From NCBI GenBank assembly GCA_009776625.1, contig WRNL01000006.1, positions 11,239 through 24,804 on the forward strand: a DNA stretch of 13,566 nucleotides. The letters run 5' to 3'. Below, one piece after another: positions 7,383 to 13,246 of the stretch; position 1 is the stretch's first letter; every line of letters begins with the position of its first letter. The stretch comes from Methanomassiliicoccaceae archaeon. GTDB taxonomy: Archaea > Thermoplasmatota > Thermoplasmata > Methanomassiliicoccales > Methanomethylophilaceae. A model generated the notes under the pieces. The model did not search any database. It saw nothing but the letters and a program-made list of their open reading frames with translations, and had not been told where the DNA came from. The position numbers were made by a program, and so were the translations under genes.

Positions 7383-7405
7383 GGGGGATATCCCAGGCAT
7401 CCCCC
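7383..7405. other. G/C-rich hairpin in the trpS intergenic region
   Basis: GGGGGAT (7383-7389) can pair with ATCCCCC (7399-7405) around a nine-base loop. The first arm is also part of a ten-base palindrome, GGGATATCCC at 7385-7394, so two pairings compete. It lies upstream of both predicted promoters, so it is not an obvious terminator or leader structure. It may be an operator, part of an unannotated RNA, or nothing. Confidence 0.35.
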
Positions 7406-7460
7406 CCACGAAGGAAATCCAGTGACCGCAAACGGAGATGAGGGCTGCCGTCGGAATCCC

Positions 7461-7469
7461 TTATTTATC
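7461..7469 (+). promoter_or_regulatory. Probable TATA box of the orphan gene at 7490
   Basis: TTATTTATC fits an archaeal TATA box and resembles the TATTTAT box proposed for pyrH. Its centre is about 25 bases before the ATG at 7490, which points to a leaderless transcript, although GAGGTGG at 7481-7487 also looks like a ribosome-binding site. The two signals suggest either start-site heterogeneity or a shorter TATA-to-start distance. Confidence 0.5.
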
Positions 7470-7489
7470 CGAACCGCTTTGAGGTGGTC

Positions 7490-7924
7490 ATGTGGAAGAT
7501 ACTCGGTGTCAAAGCGATCTACATTGACATACCGGAAACCGCCAAGGGAAGGCTCGTCGAGCTCGCGGGCGACGGGGAGAGGGGGGTCAGTTTCAAGGGC
7601 CTCATGGAGAGGTCGGACGTGATGTTCCTGCTGAACGGCGAGACAGAGGAGAGCTCGTTCTTCATCACCGTCCCGGACGACCTGGGCCCCGACGACATAC
7701 AGCTTATGGCCGATGTTGTGCTGGACATCGCCAAGACGGTCGAGTTCCCGTTCATCGCAGTGGACGACGTGGAGCAGAGGTACCAGGTCATAATCACCAA
7801 CAACAAGGAGCCGGAGCTGATAGGGCTTAACAAGACCCCGGGGATGTCGTCCGGGGGGGTGTTCATGCCCATCATAAAGGCCCTGGACTCCAGGGGCAGG
7901 ATGAACCCAAAGTTCTTCGACTGA
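7490..7924 (+). CDS. Small soluble protein of unknown function
   Basis: I do not recognise this 144-residue acidic protein. It has no membrane segment, signal peptide, cysteine cluster or P-loop. Secondary structure looks alternating: a short strand KAIYIDIPE (8-16), a helix, a strand MFLLNG (45-50), a strand SFFITVPDD (56-64), a helix DDIQLMADVVLDIAKTV (68-84), strands FPFIAVDD (86-93) and YQVIITNN (98-105), and a conserved-looking tail KTPGMSSGGVFMP (115-127). This suggests a compact alpha/beta fold. The ATG at 7490 was chosen because of the TATA box and GAGGTGG just upstream; an in-frame GTG at 7484 would add two residues but lies inside that element. It is monocistronic, divergent from trpS and convergent with the membrane protein gene, whose end is six bases away. 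Confidence 0.8.
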   Translation: MWKILGVKAIYIDIPETAKGRLVELAGDGERGVSFKGLMERSDVMFLLNGETEESSFFITVPDDLGPDDIQLMADVVLDIAKTVEFPFIAVDDVEQRYQVIITNNKEPELIGLNKTPGMSSGGVFMPIIKALDSRGRMNPKFFD

Positions 7925-7930
7925 CCCTGC

Positions 7931-9043
7931 TCACTTGTCCTCCGGGAGGACGAGCCTCCCGAAGTCACCCTTATCCCTCTTCGGGGTGCCTGGCAGGTCG
8001 TCCCGCTGCCTCCCCTCCGTGGGGCCGTCCAGCCCAGCGAACACGGACACGGGCCTGAACAGCCTCCACTTGGAGACGATGTCGTTGATGGTGGCCGCCT
8101 CGAACACCCAGTAGTACAGCACCGACACGAGGGTCAGCGTGGCTACGATCATCGCCGCCGACAGCGCGATGTAGAAAGCCACGGTGTATATGTCGGAGGT
8201 GTTTATCGCCACCAGGACGAAGAACAGGGCGGCGACGACCGGCACCGCCATCCTCTGGAGGGTGGCCTTTATGCCGTTGTAGACCTTGAACTCCCTGTAG
8301 TTGGTCTCCACCCTCACATTGAGGGACCTGAATATCGACCAGGGCATGACCAGCACGGGGATGTAGAGCACGAGGGTGAACATCAGGAGCGGCACGGATG
8401 TCTCGGAGCTCAGATCCATGAAGGTCGGGTTCATGGATATGTATATCCAGATGAACATCCCCACCATCAGCCCCAGCGAGATGGTGTTGAGCGCCTCCTT
8501 CCAGGGCGCCCTCGCCCTGCTGAGCTCGTAGTCCATGGTTATGTTCCTGGTGTCCAGGTCCTCTGGAACATTGAACAGGAACGCCGTCAGCCTGTCCTTG
8601 GCGGTGAGCCTGTCCTTCACGTTCAGGTACTCGATCCTGCGGAGCACCCGGTAGAAGATCGACCTCTGAACGGCATCGACGACGGCCACCACCCCGGCGG
8701 CCCCTATCACAAGGAAGAGCAACAGGAATATCAGGGCCTCCGGGATGCCGAAGAACCAGAGCGCGGCCGCGGCGGCCGCGAGGACGAGGAGCACCCAATA
8801 CTTCGTCCTGATGTAGAATACGACGCCGCAGACGAAGAACGGGACCGCGAGCAGGGGCATGGTGTCGTGCACCGACGGGCCGCCCGTCGCGTCCTGGTAG
8901 ACGACGTACGCAAGGGCGATTATGAACGATGCCGCCGCCGCGGCCATTATGCATTTGTCGAACAGCCTCACGAGGGATATCCCCTCCGGCAGCTGACCGG
9001 CCCAGAACTCGCCGTTCCTGCCCTTCTCGATGCGGAGGTTCAC
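7931..9043 (-). CDS. Multi-pass membrane protein of unknown function, last gene of the secY operon
   Basis: I do not recognise the family. The 370-residue product has about eight hydrophobic helices; counting from an alternative start five codons earlier they lie near 36-55, 66-83, 88-104, 106-130, 192-209, 221-241, 269-286 and 291-318. A charged loop of about 60 residues (131-190) separates two four-helix halves and carries the tandem repeat KDRLTA-KDRLTA. The C-terminal 50 residues are hydrophilic and charged. The GTG at 9043 was chosen because it overlaps the upstream stop as GTGA and has GGTGA four bases before it; the longer start is GTG at 9058. No transporter, protease or glycosyltransferase motif is visible. 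Co-transcription with secY and an EMC3-like gene suggests, by inference only, a role at the membrane. Confidence 0.8.
   Translation of the reverse strand: MNLRIEKGRNGEFWAGQLPEGISLVRLFDKCIMAAAAASFIIALAYVVYQDATGGPSVHDTMPLLAVPFFVCGVVFYIRTKYWVLLVLAAAAAALWFFGIPEALIFLLLFLVIGAAGVVAVVDAVQRSIFYRVLRRIEYLNVKDRLTAKDRLTAFLFNVPEDLDTRNITMDYELSRARAPWKEALNTISLGLMVGMFIWIYISMNPTFMDLSSETSVPLLMFTLVLYIPVLVMPWSIFRSLNVRVETNYREFKVYNGIKATLQRMAVPVVAALFFVLVAINTSDIYTVAFYIALSAAMIVATLTLVSVLYYWVFEAATINDIVSKWRLFRPVSVFAGLDGPTEGRQRDDLPGTPKRDKGDFGRLVLPEDK
8586..8621 (-). repeat. 18-base tandem duplication inside the membrane protein gene
   Basis: Two adjacent 18-base units (8586-8603 and 8604-8621) share the core AGCCTGTCCTT and encode KDRLTA twice in a row in the cytosolic-type loop. 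They differ at only a few bases. This looks like a fairly recent in-frame duplication by replication slippage. Confidence 0.7.
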
Positions 9044-9417
9044 GGCCTCACCATCCACACTTCCATGTTGACCGTCGCCCTGTCACCGGGATGGACGCCC
9101 AGTATGACGCCCATCTCCCTGTTGTCGCCGGTGGGGAAGGGGCCGACGGACCCTTCCCTGACGGCCTGCCTGTGGCCGACGGAGGATCCGCCGTGGTCCG
9201 CGACCGCGACGTCCACGGGGGAGTCGGCCTTTATGTCCACCCGGACCGACCTTCTCCTCTTGACTTTGAACGCGAACGTCTGGACGTTCCTGTAGAAACC
9301 GTCGGCGGAAGGGTCGAACTCCCCCAGCGCCAGCCCGTCTATCGCCAGGACCCGCTCGGCCCCGCTGAACATAGTCATCGGAGTGGGAACGCCTTGGTCG
9401 TTAATAGCCGTTTTCAT
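9040..9417 (-). CDS. Small protein of unknown function between truB and the membrane protein gene
   Basis: I do not recognise this product, 125 residues from the ATG at 9417. The body is mostly beta: alternating hydrophobic stretches AERVLAIDGLAL (20-31), VQTFAFKVKRRRSVRVDIKA (45-64), SPVDVAVADH (66-75) and a closing strand ATVNMEVWMV (114-123). The pattern of a polar strand followed by a 'PVDVAVAD' strand resembles beta-sandwich domains of archaeal surface or membrane-associated proteins, but there is no signal peptide or membrane helix. The start is uncertain: ATG 9417 overlaps the truB end by 17 bases and sits in a hairpin, while ATG 9378 lies about 27 bases after TATTAA (9403-9408) and would give 112 residues. 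It ends in a GTGA overlap with the membrane protein gene, so the two products are likely made together. Confidence 0.7.
   Translation of the reverse strand: MKTAINDQGVPTPMTMFSGAERVLAIDGLALGEFDPSADGFYRNVQTFAFKVKRRRSVRVDIKADSPVDVAVADHGGSSVGHRQAVREGSVGPFPTGDNREMGVILGVHPGDRATVNMEVWMVRP
9048..9052 (-). promoter_or_regulatory. Ribosome-binding site deciding the membrane protein start
   Basis: GGTGA on the minus strand, within GGTGAGG, sits four bases before the GTG at 9043. It matches the 3' half of the GGAGGTGA consensus with good spacing. The alternative GTG at 9058 has no comparable element. Confidence 0.5.
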
Positions 9418-10423
9418 CCCCTGCGGGGGATCCGCCGGGGCCGCCGCCCGGCATCCCCTCGATGTCGGTGGAGAACCTCCACATCCTGGGGTAGTGGCCC
9501 CGCTCCATGAGCACCCTGTCCACGTCCACCGCCACACCTTGGTCGGAGGACATTATCTTCGACGTGGACATCGCCATGCTCCCTATCGCTATCAGCTCGC
9601 CTCTTGCGGTCATGAGTGCCGCCAGGGCGTTCTTCCTTATGTCGTCGTCCAGCATGTGCACCCCTCTGACGCTTAGGTCCGCCCCGTGGCAGACCGCGTC
9701 GACCGCAGTGGGCTTCACTATCACTTTGGGCAACGGCTCGACGAGGGCCTCCATCGGCCTCAGCAGGCTCCTCAGCCACCCCTCCCTGCCCATCTGCTGC
9801 CAGAACACGTACGCGTCGGTCAGGTCCTGAAGGGTCGCGGCCGACGCCTCTGTCATGGAGCCGGAGCGCGTGCGCCTGAGCTCCACCATGTTCGCCCCGC
9901 AGCCGAGCGCCTCCCCGATGTCGGCGCACAGCGCCCTTATGTACGTTCCAGCGTCGCAGGAGACCCTGAGCAGAGCGTCCCGCCCCCTGACCTCGAGCAC
10001 CTCCAGCTCGCTGACGGTCCTTATCCGGAGCTGCCTCTTGACTGCCGACCTGACAGGGGGGGTCTGGTATATCTTCCCGGCGAACTTCCCCGCCGTACGG
10101 ACTAGCTTATCCTTCTCGACGTCCCTGTGGAGCCTCATCAGGCAGACGTACTCCTTGTCCGATGACAGCACGATGTCGGTGAGCCTGACCGCCTTGCCCA
10201 GGCAGATTGGGAGCACCCCGCTGACATGGGGGTCGAGGGTCCCCCCGTGGCTTATGTCCTTGACGTGGAGGGCGTCCCTGGCCCAGGCGGTGGCCTGGTG
10301 GGAGGTGGGTCCCCGCGGCTTGTCGAGCGCCACGACGCCTGCGTCCAGCAGCTCGCCCACGGAGCGGTCCGAGGGCCTCTTCCCCCATCTGTCGGGCAAG
10401 GTGTCGGGGTCCTTCACGAGCAC
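9401..10423 (-). CDS. truB: tRNA/rRNA pseudouridine synthase, TruB/Cbf5 type
   Basis: Archaeal Cbf5 converts uridine to pseudouridine in rRNA as the catalytic part of box H/ACA ribonucleoproteins and can also act on tRNA U55. The 340-residue product has the family length. The catalytic motif HGGTLDPHVSGVLP is at 59-72 with the nucleophile D64; KIYQTPPVRSAVKR (117-130) and DAGTYIRALCADIG (157-170) are further family signatures. A PUA RNA-binding domain covers about 232-310. A glycine-rich tail (about 323-340) follows and is unusual. The start GTG at 10423 has GAGG seven bases upstream and overlaps the cmk end by ten bases; a GTG at 10417 would form a GTGA overlap but is badly placed for that element. 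It ends in TAA, the only non-TGA stop in the window. Confidence 0.96.
   Translation of the reverse strand: MLVKDPDTLPDRWGKRPSDRSVGELLDAGVVALDKPRGPTSHQATAWARDALHVKDISHGGTLDPHVSGVLPICLGKAVRLTDIVLSSDKEYVCLMRLHRDVEKDKLVRTAGKFAGKIYQTPPVRSAVKRQLRIRTVSELEVLEVRGRDALLRVSCDAGTYIRALCADIGEALGCGANMVELRRTRSGSMTEASAATLQDLTDAYVFWQQMGREGWLRSLLRPMEALVEPLPKVIVKPTAVDAVCHGADLSVRGVHMLDDDIRKNALAALMTARGELIAIGSMAMSTSKIMSSDQGVAVDVDRVLMERGHYPRMWRFSTDIEGMPGGGPGGSPAGDENGY
9416..9431. other. Perfect hairpin at the truB / small gene junction
   Basis: ATCCCC (9416-9421) and GGGGAT (9426-9431) form a six-base-pair stem with a four-base loop. On the minus strand the end of the stem contains the first two bases of the ATG at 9417. 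It could occlude that start or mark a mRNA processing site. It is not followed by a T-run, so it is not a typical terminator. Confidence 0.45.
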
Positions 10424-10953
10424 ATGCTTTCCTCTATGCCTTTTATTATCCTGTCCGCGACCTGGTCAGCGTCCATGTCGTCGGTGTTCAGCACCAGGTC
10501 GTAGACGCTCTTGTCGTCTATGTCTATGCCGTAGTACATCATGTAGCGCTTGGCCTCGGAGGACTGCCTCTCTATGGTGCGGAGGCACACCTCGTCGAAG
10601 GACTCCCCCTCCCTTATCCCGACCCTCTTCAGCCTGACCTCGGGGCTCGCGCCCAGGTATATCTTGAATGCGGGGACGCCGTTCATCGCCAGCATGTGGG
10701 CGGAGAGCCTGGACTCCAGGATTATGTCCTGCTCCGCCTTGGCGGCCTCGAGGATCATGTCGTCGATCCGCTTGTCGATGGCGGGATCCCTCTCGGCGAG
10801 CGCGCTGAACTCGACCAGGCTCATCCCCCTGTCCTTGGCGAGGCCTCGGAAGAACTCCCCGAAGACCACGGCCTTCATGCCGAGCCTCTCGGAGACCTTC
10901 CTGCAGGCGGTGGTCTTCCCGGATCCCGGCGGGCCGCTTATGGTGATCCTCAT
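10414..10953 (-). CDS. cmk: Cytidylate kinase, archaeal
   Basis: Phosphorylates CMP and dCMP with ATP; belongs to the P-loop nucleoside monophosphate kinases. The 179-residue product is the short archaeal form. It begins MRITISGPPGSGKTTACRKV, with the Walker A loop GPPGSGKT at 7-14. The ESRLSAH stretch (80-86) and the arginine-rich lid around RLKRVGIREGE (107-117) fit the family. It follows the EMC3-like gene by six bases and overlaps truB, an order (EMC3-like, cmk, truB) well known from archaeal ribosomal operons. No strong ribosome-binding element precedes the ATG, so it may rely on translational coupling. Confidence 0.95.
   Translation of the reverse strand: MRITISGPPGSGKTTACRKVSERLGMKAVVFGEFFRGLAKDRGMSLVEFSALAERDPAIDKRIDDMILEAAKAEQDIILESRLSAHMLAMNGVPAFKIYLGASPEVRLKRVGIREGESFDEVCLRTIERQSSEAKRYMMYYGIDIDDKSVYDLVLNTDDMDADQVADRIIKGIEESMCS
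10431..10434 (-). promoter_or_regulatory. Ribosome-binding site deciding the truB start
   Basis: GAGG on the minus strand is seven bases before the GTG at 10423, the same geometry as the GGAGG before the EMC3-like gene. It lies inside the last codons of cmk and favours GTG 10423 over GTG 10417. Confidence 0.45.
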
Positions 10954-10959
10954 GGGGGA

Positions 10960-11682
10960 TCAGCCCTTGTACGCCATGCCGTCCAGCTCCGCCAGGCGCT
11001 TCTTCAGGAGGAAGTACCTGACCACCCTGTTCTCTAGCTGGCCTATGGGGAGGCTGATCATCGTGTATATGATGATCCACACCGGGATGAAGCCGGCGAG
11101 CCTGCCCAGGAGGTCAGCGGTCCCCCACGGCACGTTCATCGTGAGCAGATCCACAGGGACGATGCTGATGACGTGGCCGCCGTAGTAGGGGTCGCCGAGG
11201 AAGTACCCGATCCAGGCGTAGATCGGCATCATGATCACCATGGTTATGGGCATGATCTTCATCATCTGGGTGCTGGACTCCATGGACTTCGCCATTATCT
11301 TCGGCTGCTCCTCTTGGAGCCTCTTCAGCTTGAAGAGGTTGTTCTCGAGCCTCGCCTGCCTCATCTCCTTGTTGAAGTCGCTCTGGATCTTCTGGTTCTT
11401 GGCCTGCGCGACGGAATCGGTCATGAACGACCTTATCACGGTGCTGATGGTTATCATTATCAGTCCGGCGACTATGAGGGTGAGCACGGGCATCTGGCCG
11501 CCGAAGCCCAGGACGGGCTCCAGCACGATGTTCATCGCGCCCCCGATCTCTGCCCTGAACATCATGACGACGACCATGATGATCAGCATGCCGAACATGC
11601 CGATCATCGTGCCCTTCTGCATGGGCATGGGCATGGCCGCCCTGTTCTGCTGCATCGCCTGGGGGCTGCCGGGGTTGGGCAC
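10960..11682 (-). CDS. EMC3/TMCO1-like membrane protein insertase (DUF106, Oxa1 superfamily)
   Basis: Archaeal homologue of the Oxa1/YidC/EMC3 superfamily, which helps insert membrane proteins beside the Sec translocon. The 240-residue product has a Met- and Pro-rich N-terminus, then membrane helices near 25-43 and 65-85, a long positively charged coiled coil (about 90-138), and helices near 143-163 and 196-214, with a basic C-terminal stretch. This helix, coiled coil, helix-pair layout is characteristic of the family. It sits directly after secY, as expected. The start GTG at 11682 was preferred because GGAGG lies seven bases upstream; the GTG at 11688, which overlaps the secY stop as GTGA and would add two residues, is only one base from that element. 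Confidence 0.9.
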   Translation of the reverse strand: MPNPGSPQAMQQNRAAMPMPMQKGTMIGMFGMLIIMVVVMMFRAEIGGAMNIVLEPVLGFGGQMPVLTLIVAGLIMITISTVIRSFMTDSVAQAKNQKIQSDFNKEMRQARLENNLFKLKRLQEEQPKIMAKSMESSTQMMKIMPITMVIMMPIYAWIGYFLGDPYYGGHVISIVPVDLLTMNVPWGTADLLGRLAGFIPVWIIIYTMISLPIGQLENRVVRYFLLKKRLAELDGMAYKG

Positions 11683-11684
11683 CG

Positions 11685-13223
11685 TCACTCCTCCCTGCCG
11701 AAGAACCCTCTCAGCACCGGGTTCATCTCCATCATCTGCTCGCGCCCGATCGCCTCGTAGAAGTGGATCAGTATGCCCACGGCCAGCAGCAGGCCTGTCC
11801 CGCTGGCGTGGCCGGTTGTGCCTATCATGTCCGCCCCTGCGGCGAGGGCGCCTATCATCGCGCCCGACATTATCGTCACCGTCGGTATGTACCTCTCCAG
11901 GACCCTCTTCAGCACCCTCGGGTCCCTGCGGAACCCTGGTATCTGCATCCCGCTCTTCTGGATCTGCCTGGCGACCGCGTCCGGCCCGAGGTTGGTGGTC
12001 TGCACCCAGAACTTAGCGAACAGGATGGCGCCCATGATCATCACCGTCCCGTAGACCAGGACGTGGCCCACGTTCTGTACTATCGAATGGCCGTTCCCGT
12101 AGTTCATCGGGTCCAGGATGGGCATGAGCCAGCTGGTCACGCCCGTGGGGGCCGACAGGTACCACGCTATGCCGCCGGAGGCGGAGGTGCTGCCGGGCTC
12201 GAAGTACCCTATCGTGCCGTTGCCCCCTATCAGCGGTATGCTGCTGAGGAAGTCGTTGCTGAACAGCAGCAGCGCCACCATGCTAACGTTGGCGAGCAGC
12301 GCCGACATGAGTATCACGGGTATGTTGCTGGCGTACATCAGCTTGATCGGGTACCGGCCCCTCGCGCCCCTCACGTTTCCGTGGGACAGCGGGAGCTCGA
12401 TGCGCGTGGACTCGATGTACACCACTATCAGGAATATCAGCACCGTCCCCACCAGCGCTATCATCGGGTTGGGCTCCCCTAGGAATATCAGCTCGTAGCC
12501 GCCGTTGGCCATCTCGCTGGAGTTGGTGTTGAACAGGACGTAGATCGCCTTGGGTATCGTCCCCGCAGGGGGGTTGGATAGGCTCATCTCCGCCGCCGAG
12601 TTGATGGGGTACCAGTTCAGGGCGCCTGTGAACACCGACTGCGCCACGCCCGCCGCTATGAAGAGCGATATGCCGCTCCCTATGCCCCATTTGGATATCG
12701 TCTCGTCGAAGAGGAACACCAGGTACGACCCCACGCACAGCTGCAGTATTATCAGCAGCTTCGCGCCCCCGGCGCCCCAGGTGGCCTCGAACCCGGAGGA
12801 CGGCACCAGGAAGCCGAACACCTGCGGCACCGACTCCACGACTATCATCACTATGACCAGCAGCTTGAGCACCGACTGGTAGCACGCCTTGTCGTTCCTC
12901 GATGTCAGGTCGAGCTTTATGATCTTCGCGCCGACGAACAGCTGCATTATGATCGATGCGGTGACTATCGGCCCTATCCCCAGCTGGAGGATGGTCCCCG
13001 AGGCCCCCGCCATGATGGTCCTGTACTGCGCGAAGAGGTCCAGCGACCCGGCCTGGTCCAGGCCGTAGATGTACACGTTGGTCATCACGAAATAAAGCAC
13101 GAGTATGACCACGACCCATGTCATCTTGGTCCTGAAGTGGACATGGCCCTCGGGGCGCTTGACCGCCGGGAGCTTGTCGCTTATCGGCTTTATCTTGTAC
13201 AACAAGCTAGGCTGTTCTTCCAT
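11685..13223 (-). CDS. secY: Preprotein translocase subunit SecY
   Basis: Channel-forming subunit of the Sec translocon in the cytoplasmic membrane, homologous to Sec61 alpha. From the chosen ATG the product has 512 residues and about ten membrane helices. Signatures: the N-terminal LPAVKRPEGHVHFRTKMTW leading into helix 1, the plug and pore region AGASGTILQLGIGPIVTASI (about 72-91), the helix 5 region ETISKWGIGSGISLFI, the cytosolic loop IELPLSHGNVRGARGRYPIK with its conserved basic residues, and PGFRRDPRVLKRVLERYIP before the last two helices. The ATG at 13223 was preferred because AAGGAG stands nine bases before it; a GTG at 13250 that overlaps the rpl15 stop as GTGA would add nine residues but lacks a ribosome-binding site. 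It lies between rpl15 and the EMC3-like gene, the standard archaeal order. Confidence 0.97.
   Translation of the reverse strand: MEEQPSLLYKIKPISDKLPAVKRPEGHVHFRTKMTWVVVILVLYFVMTNVYIYGLDQAGSLDLFAQYRTIMAGASGTILQLGIGPIVTASIIMQLFVGAKIIKLDLTSRNDKACYQSVLKLLVIVMIVVESVPQVFGFLVPSSGFEATWGAGGAKLLIILQLCVGSYLVFLFDETISKWGIGSGISLFIAAGVAQSVFTGALNWYPINSAAEMSLSNPPAGTIPKAIYVLFNTNSSEMANGGYELIFLGEPNPMIALVGTVLIFLIVVYIESTRIELPLSHGNVRGARGRYPIKLMYASNIPVILMSALLANVSMVALLLFSNDFLSSIPLIGGNGTIGYFEPGSTSASGGIAWYLSAPTGVTSWLMPILDPMNYGNGHSIVQNVGHVLVYGTVMIMGAILFAKFWVQTTNLGPDAVARQIQKSGMQIPGFRRDPRVLKRVLERYIPTVTIMSGAMIGALAAGADMIGTTGHASGTGLLLAVGILIHFYEAIGREQMMEMNPVLRGFFGREE
11690..11694 (-). promoter_or_regulatory. Ribosome-binding site deciding the EMC3-like start
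   Basis: GGAGG on the minus strand, formed by the last sense codons of secY, lies seven bases before the GTG at 11682 and one base before the GTG at 11688. The spacing favours 11682. Confidence 0.5.
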
Positions 13224-13232
13224 CCCAATCTT

Positions 13233-13238
13233 CTCCTT
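13233..13238 (-). promoter_or_regulatory. Ribosome-binding site deciding the secY start
   Basis: AAGGAG on the minus strand is nine bases before the ATG at 13223. It lies downstream of the alternative GTG at 13250, so it supports only the shorter SecY. Confidence 0.5.
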
Positions 13239-13246
13239 CTGCGTCG

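Larger units (their letters stand above)
7294..7489. other. Intergenic region between divergent trpS and an orphan gene
   Basis: This 196-base gap is the longest in the window. It holds the trpS promoter elements on the left (7303-7340), a G/C-rich hairpin in the middle (7383-7405) and the promoter and ribosome-binding site of the plus-strand gene on the right (7461-7487). I see no tRNA, no C/D-box guide RNA consensus and no credible small ORF in the remaining 120 bases. Confidence 0.6.

Noticed and set aside
8763..8779. Two GCGGCCGC octamers in close succession
   Set aside because: They encode an alanine run in a membrane helix of a GC-rich gene, so composition explains them.
7971..8954. 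A 327-codon minus-strand frame inside the membrane protein gene
   Set aside because: Alternative-frame shadow of the membrane protein; Arg/Gly/His-rich with no recognisable feature.
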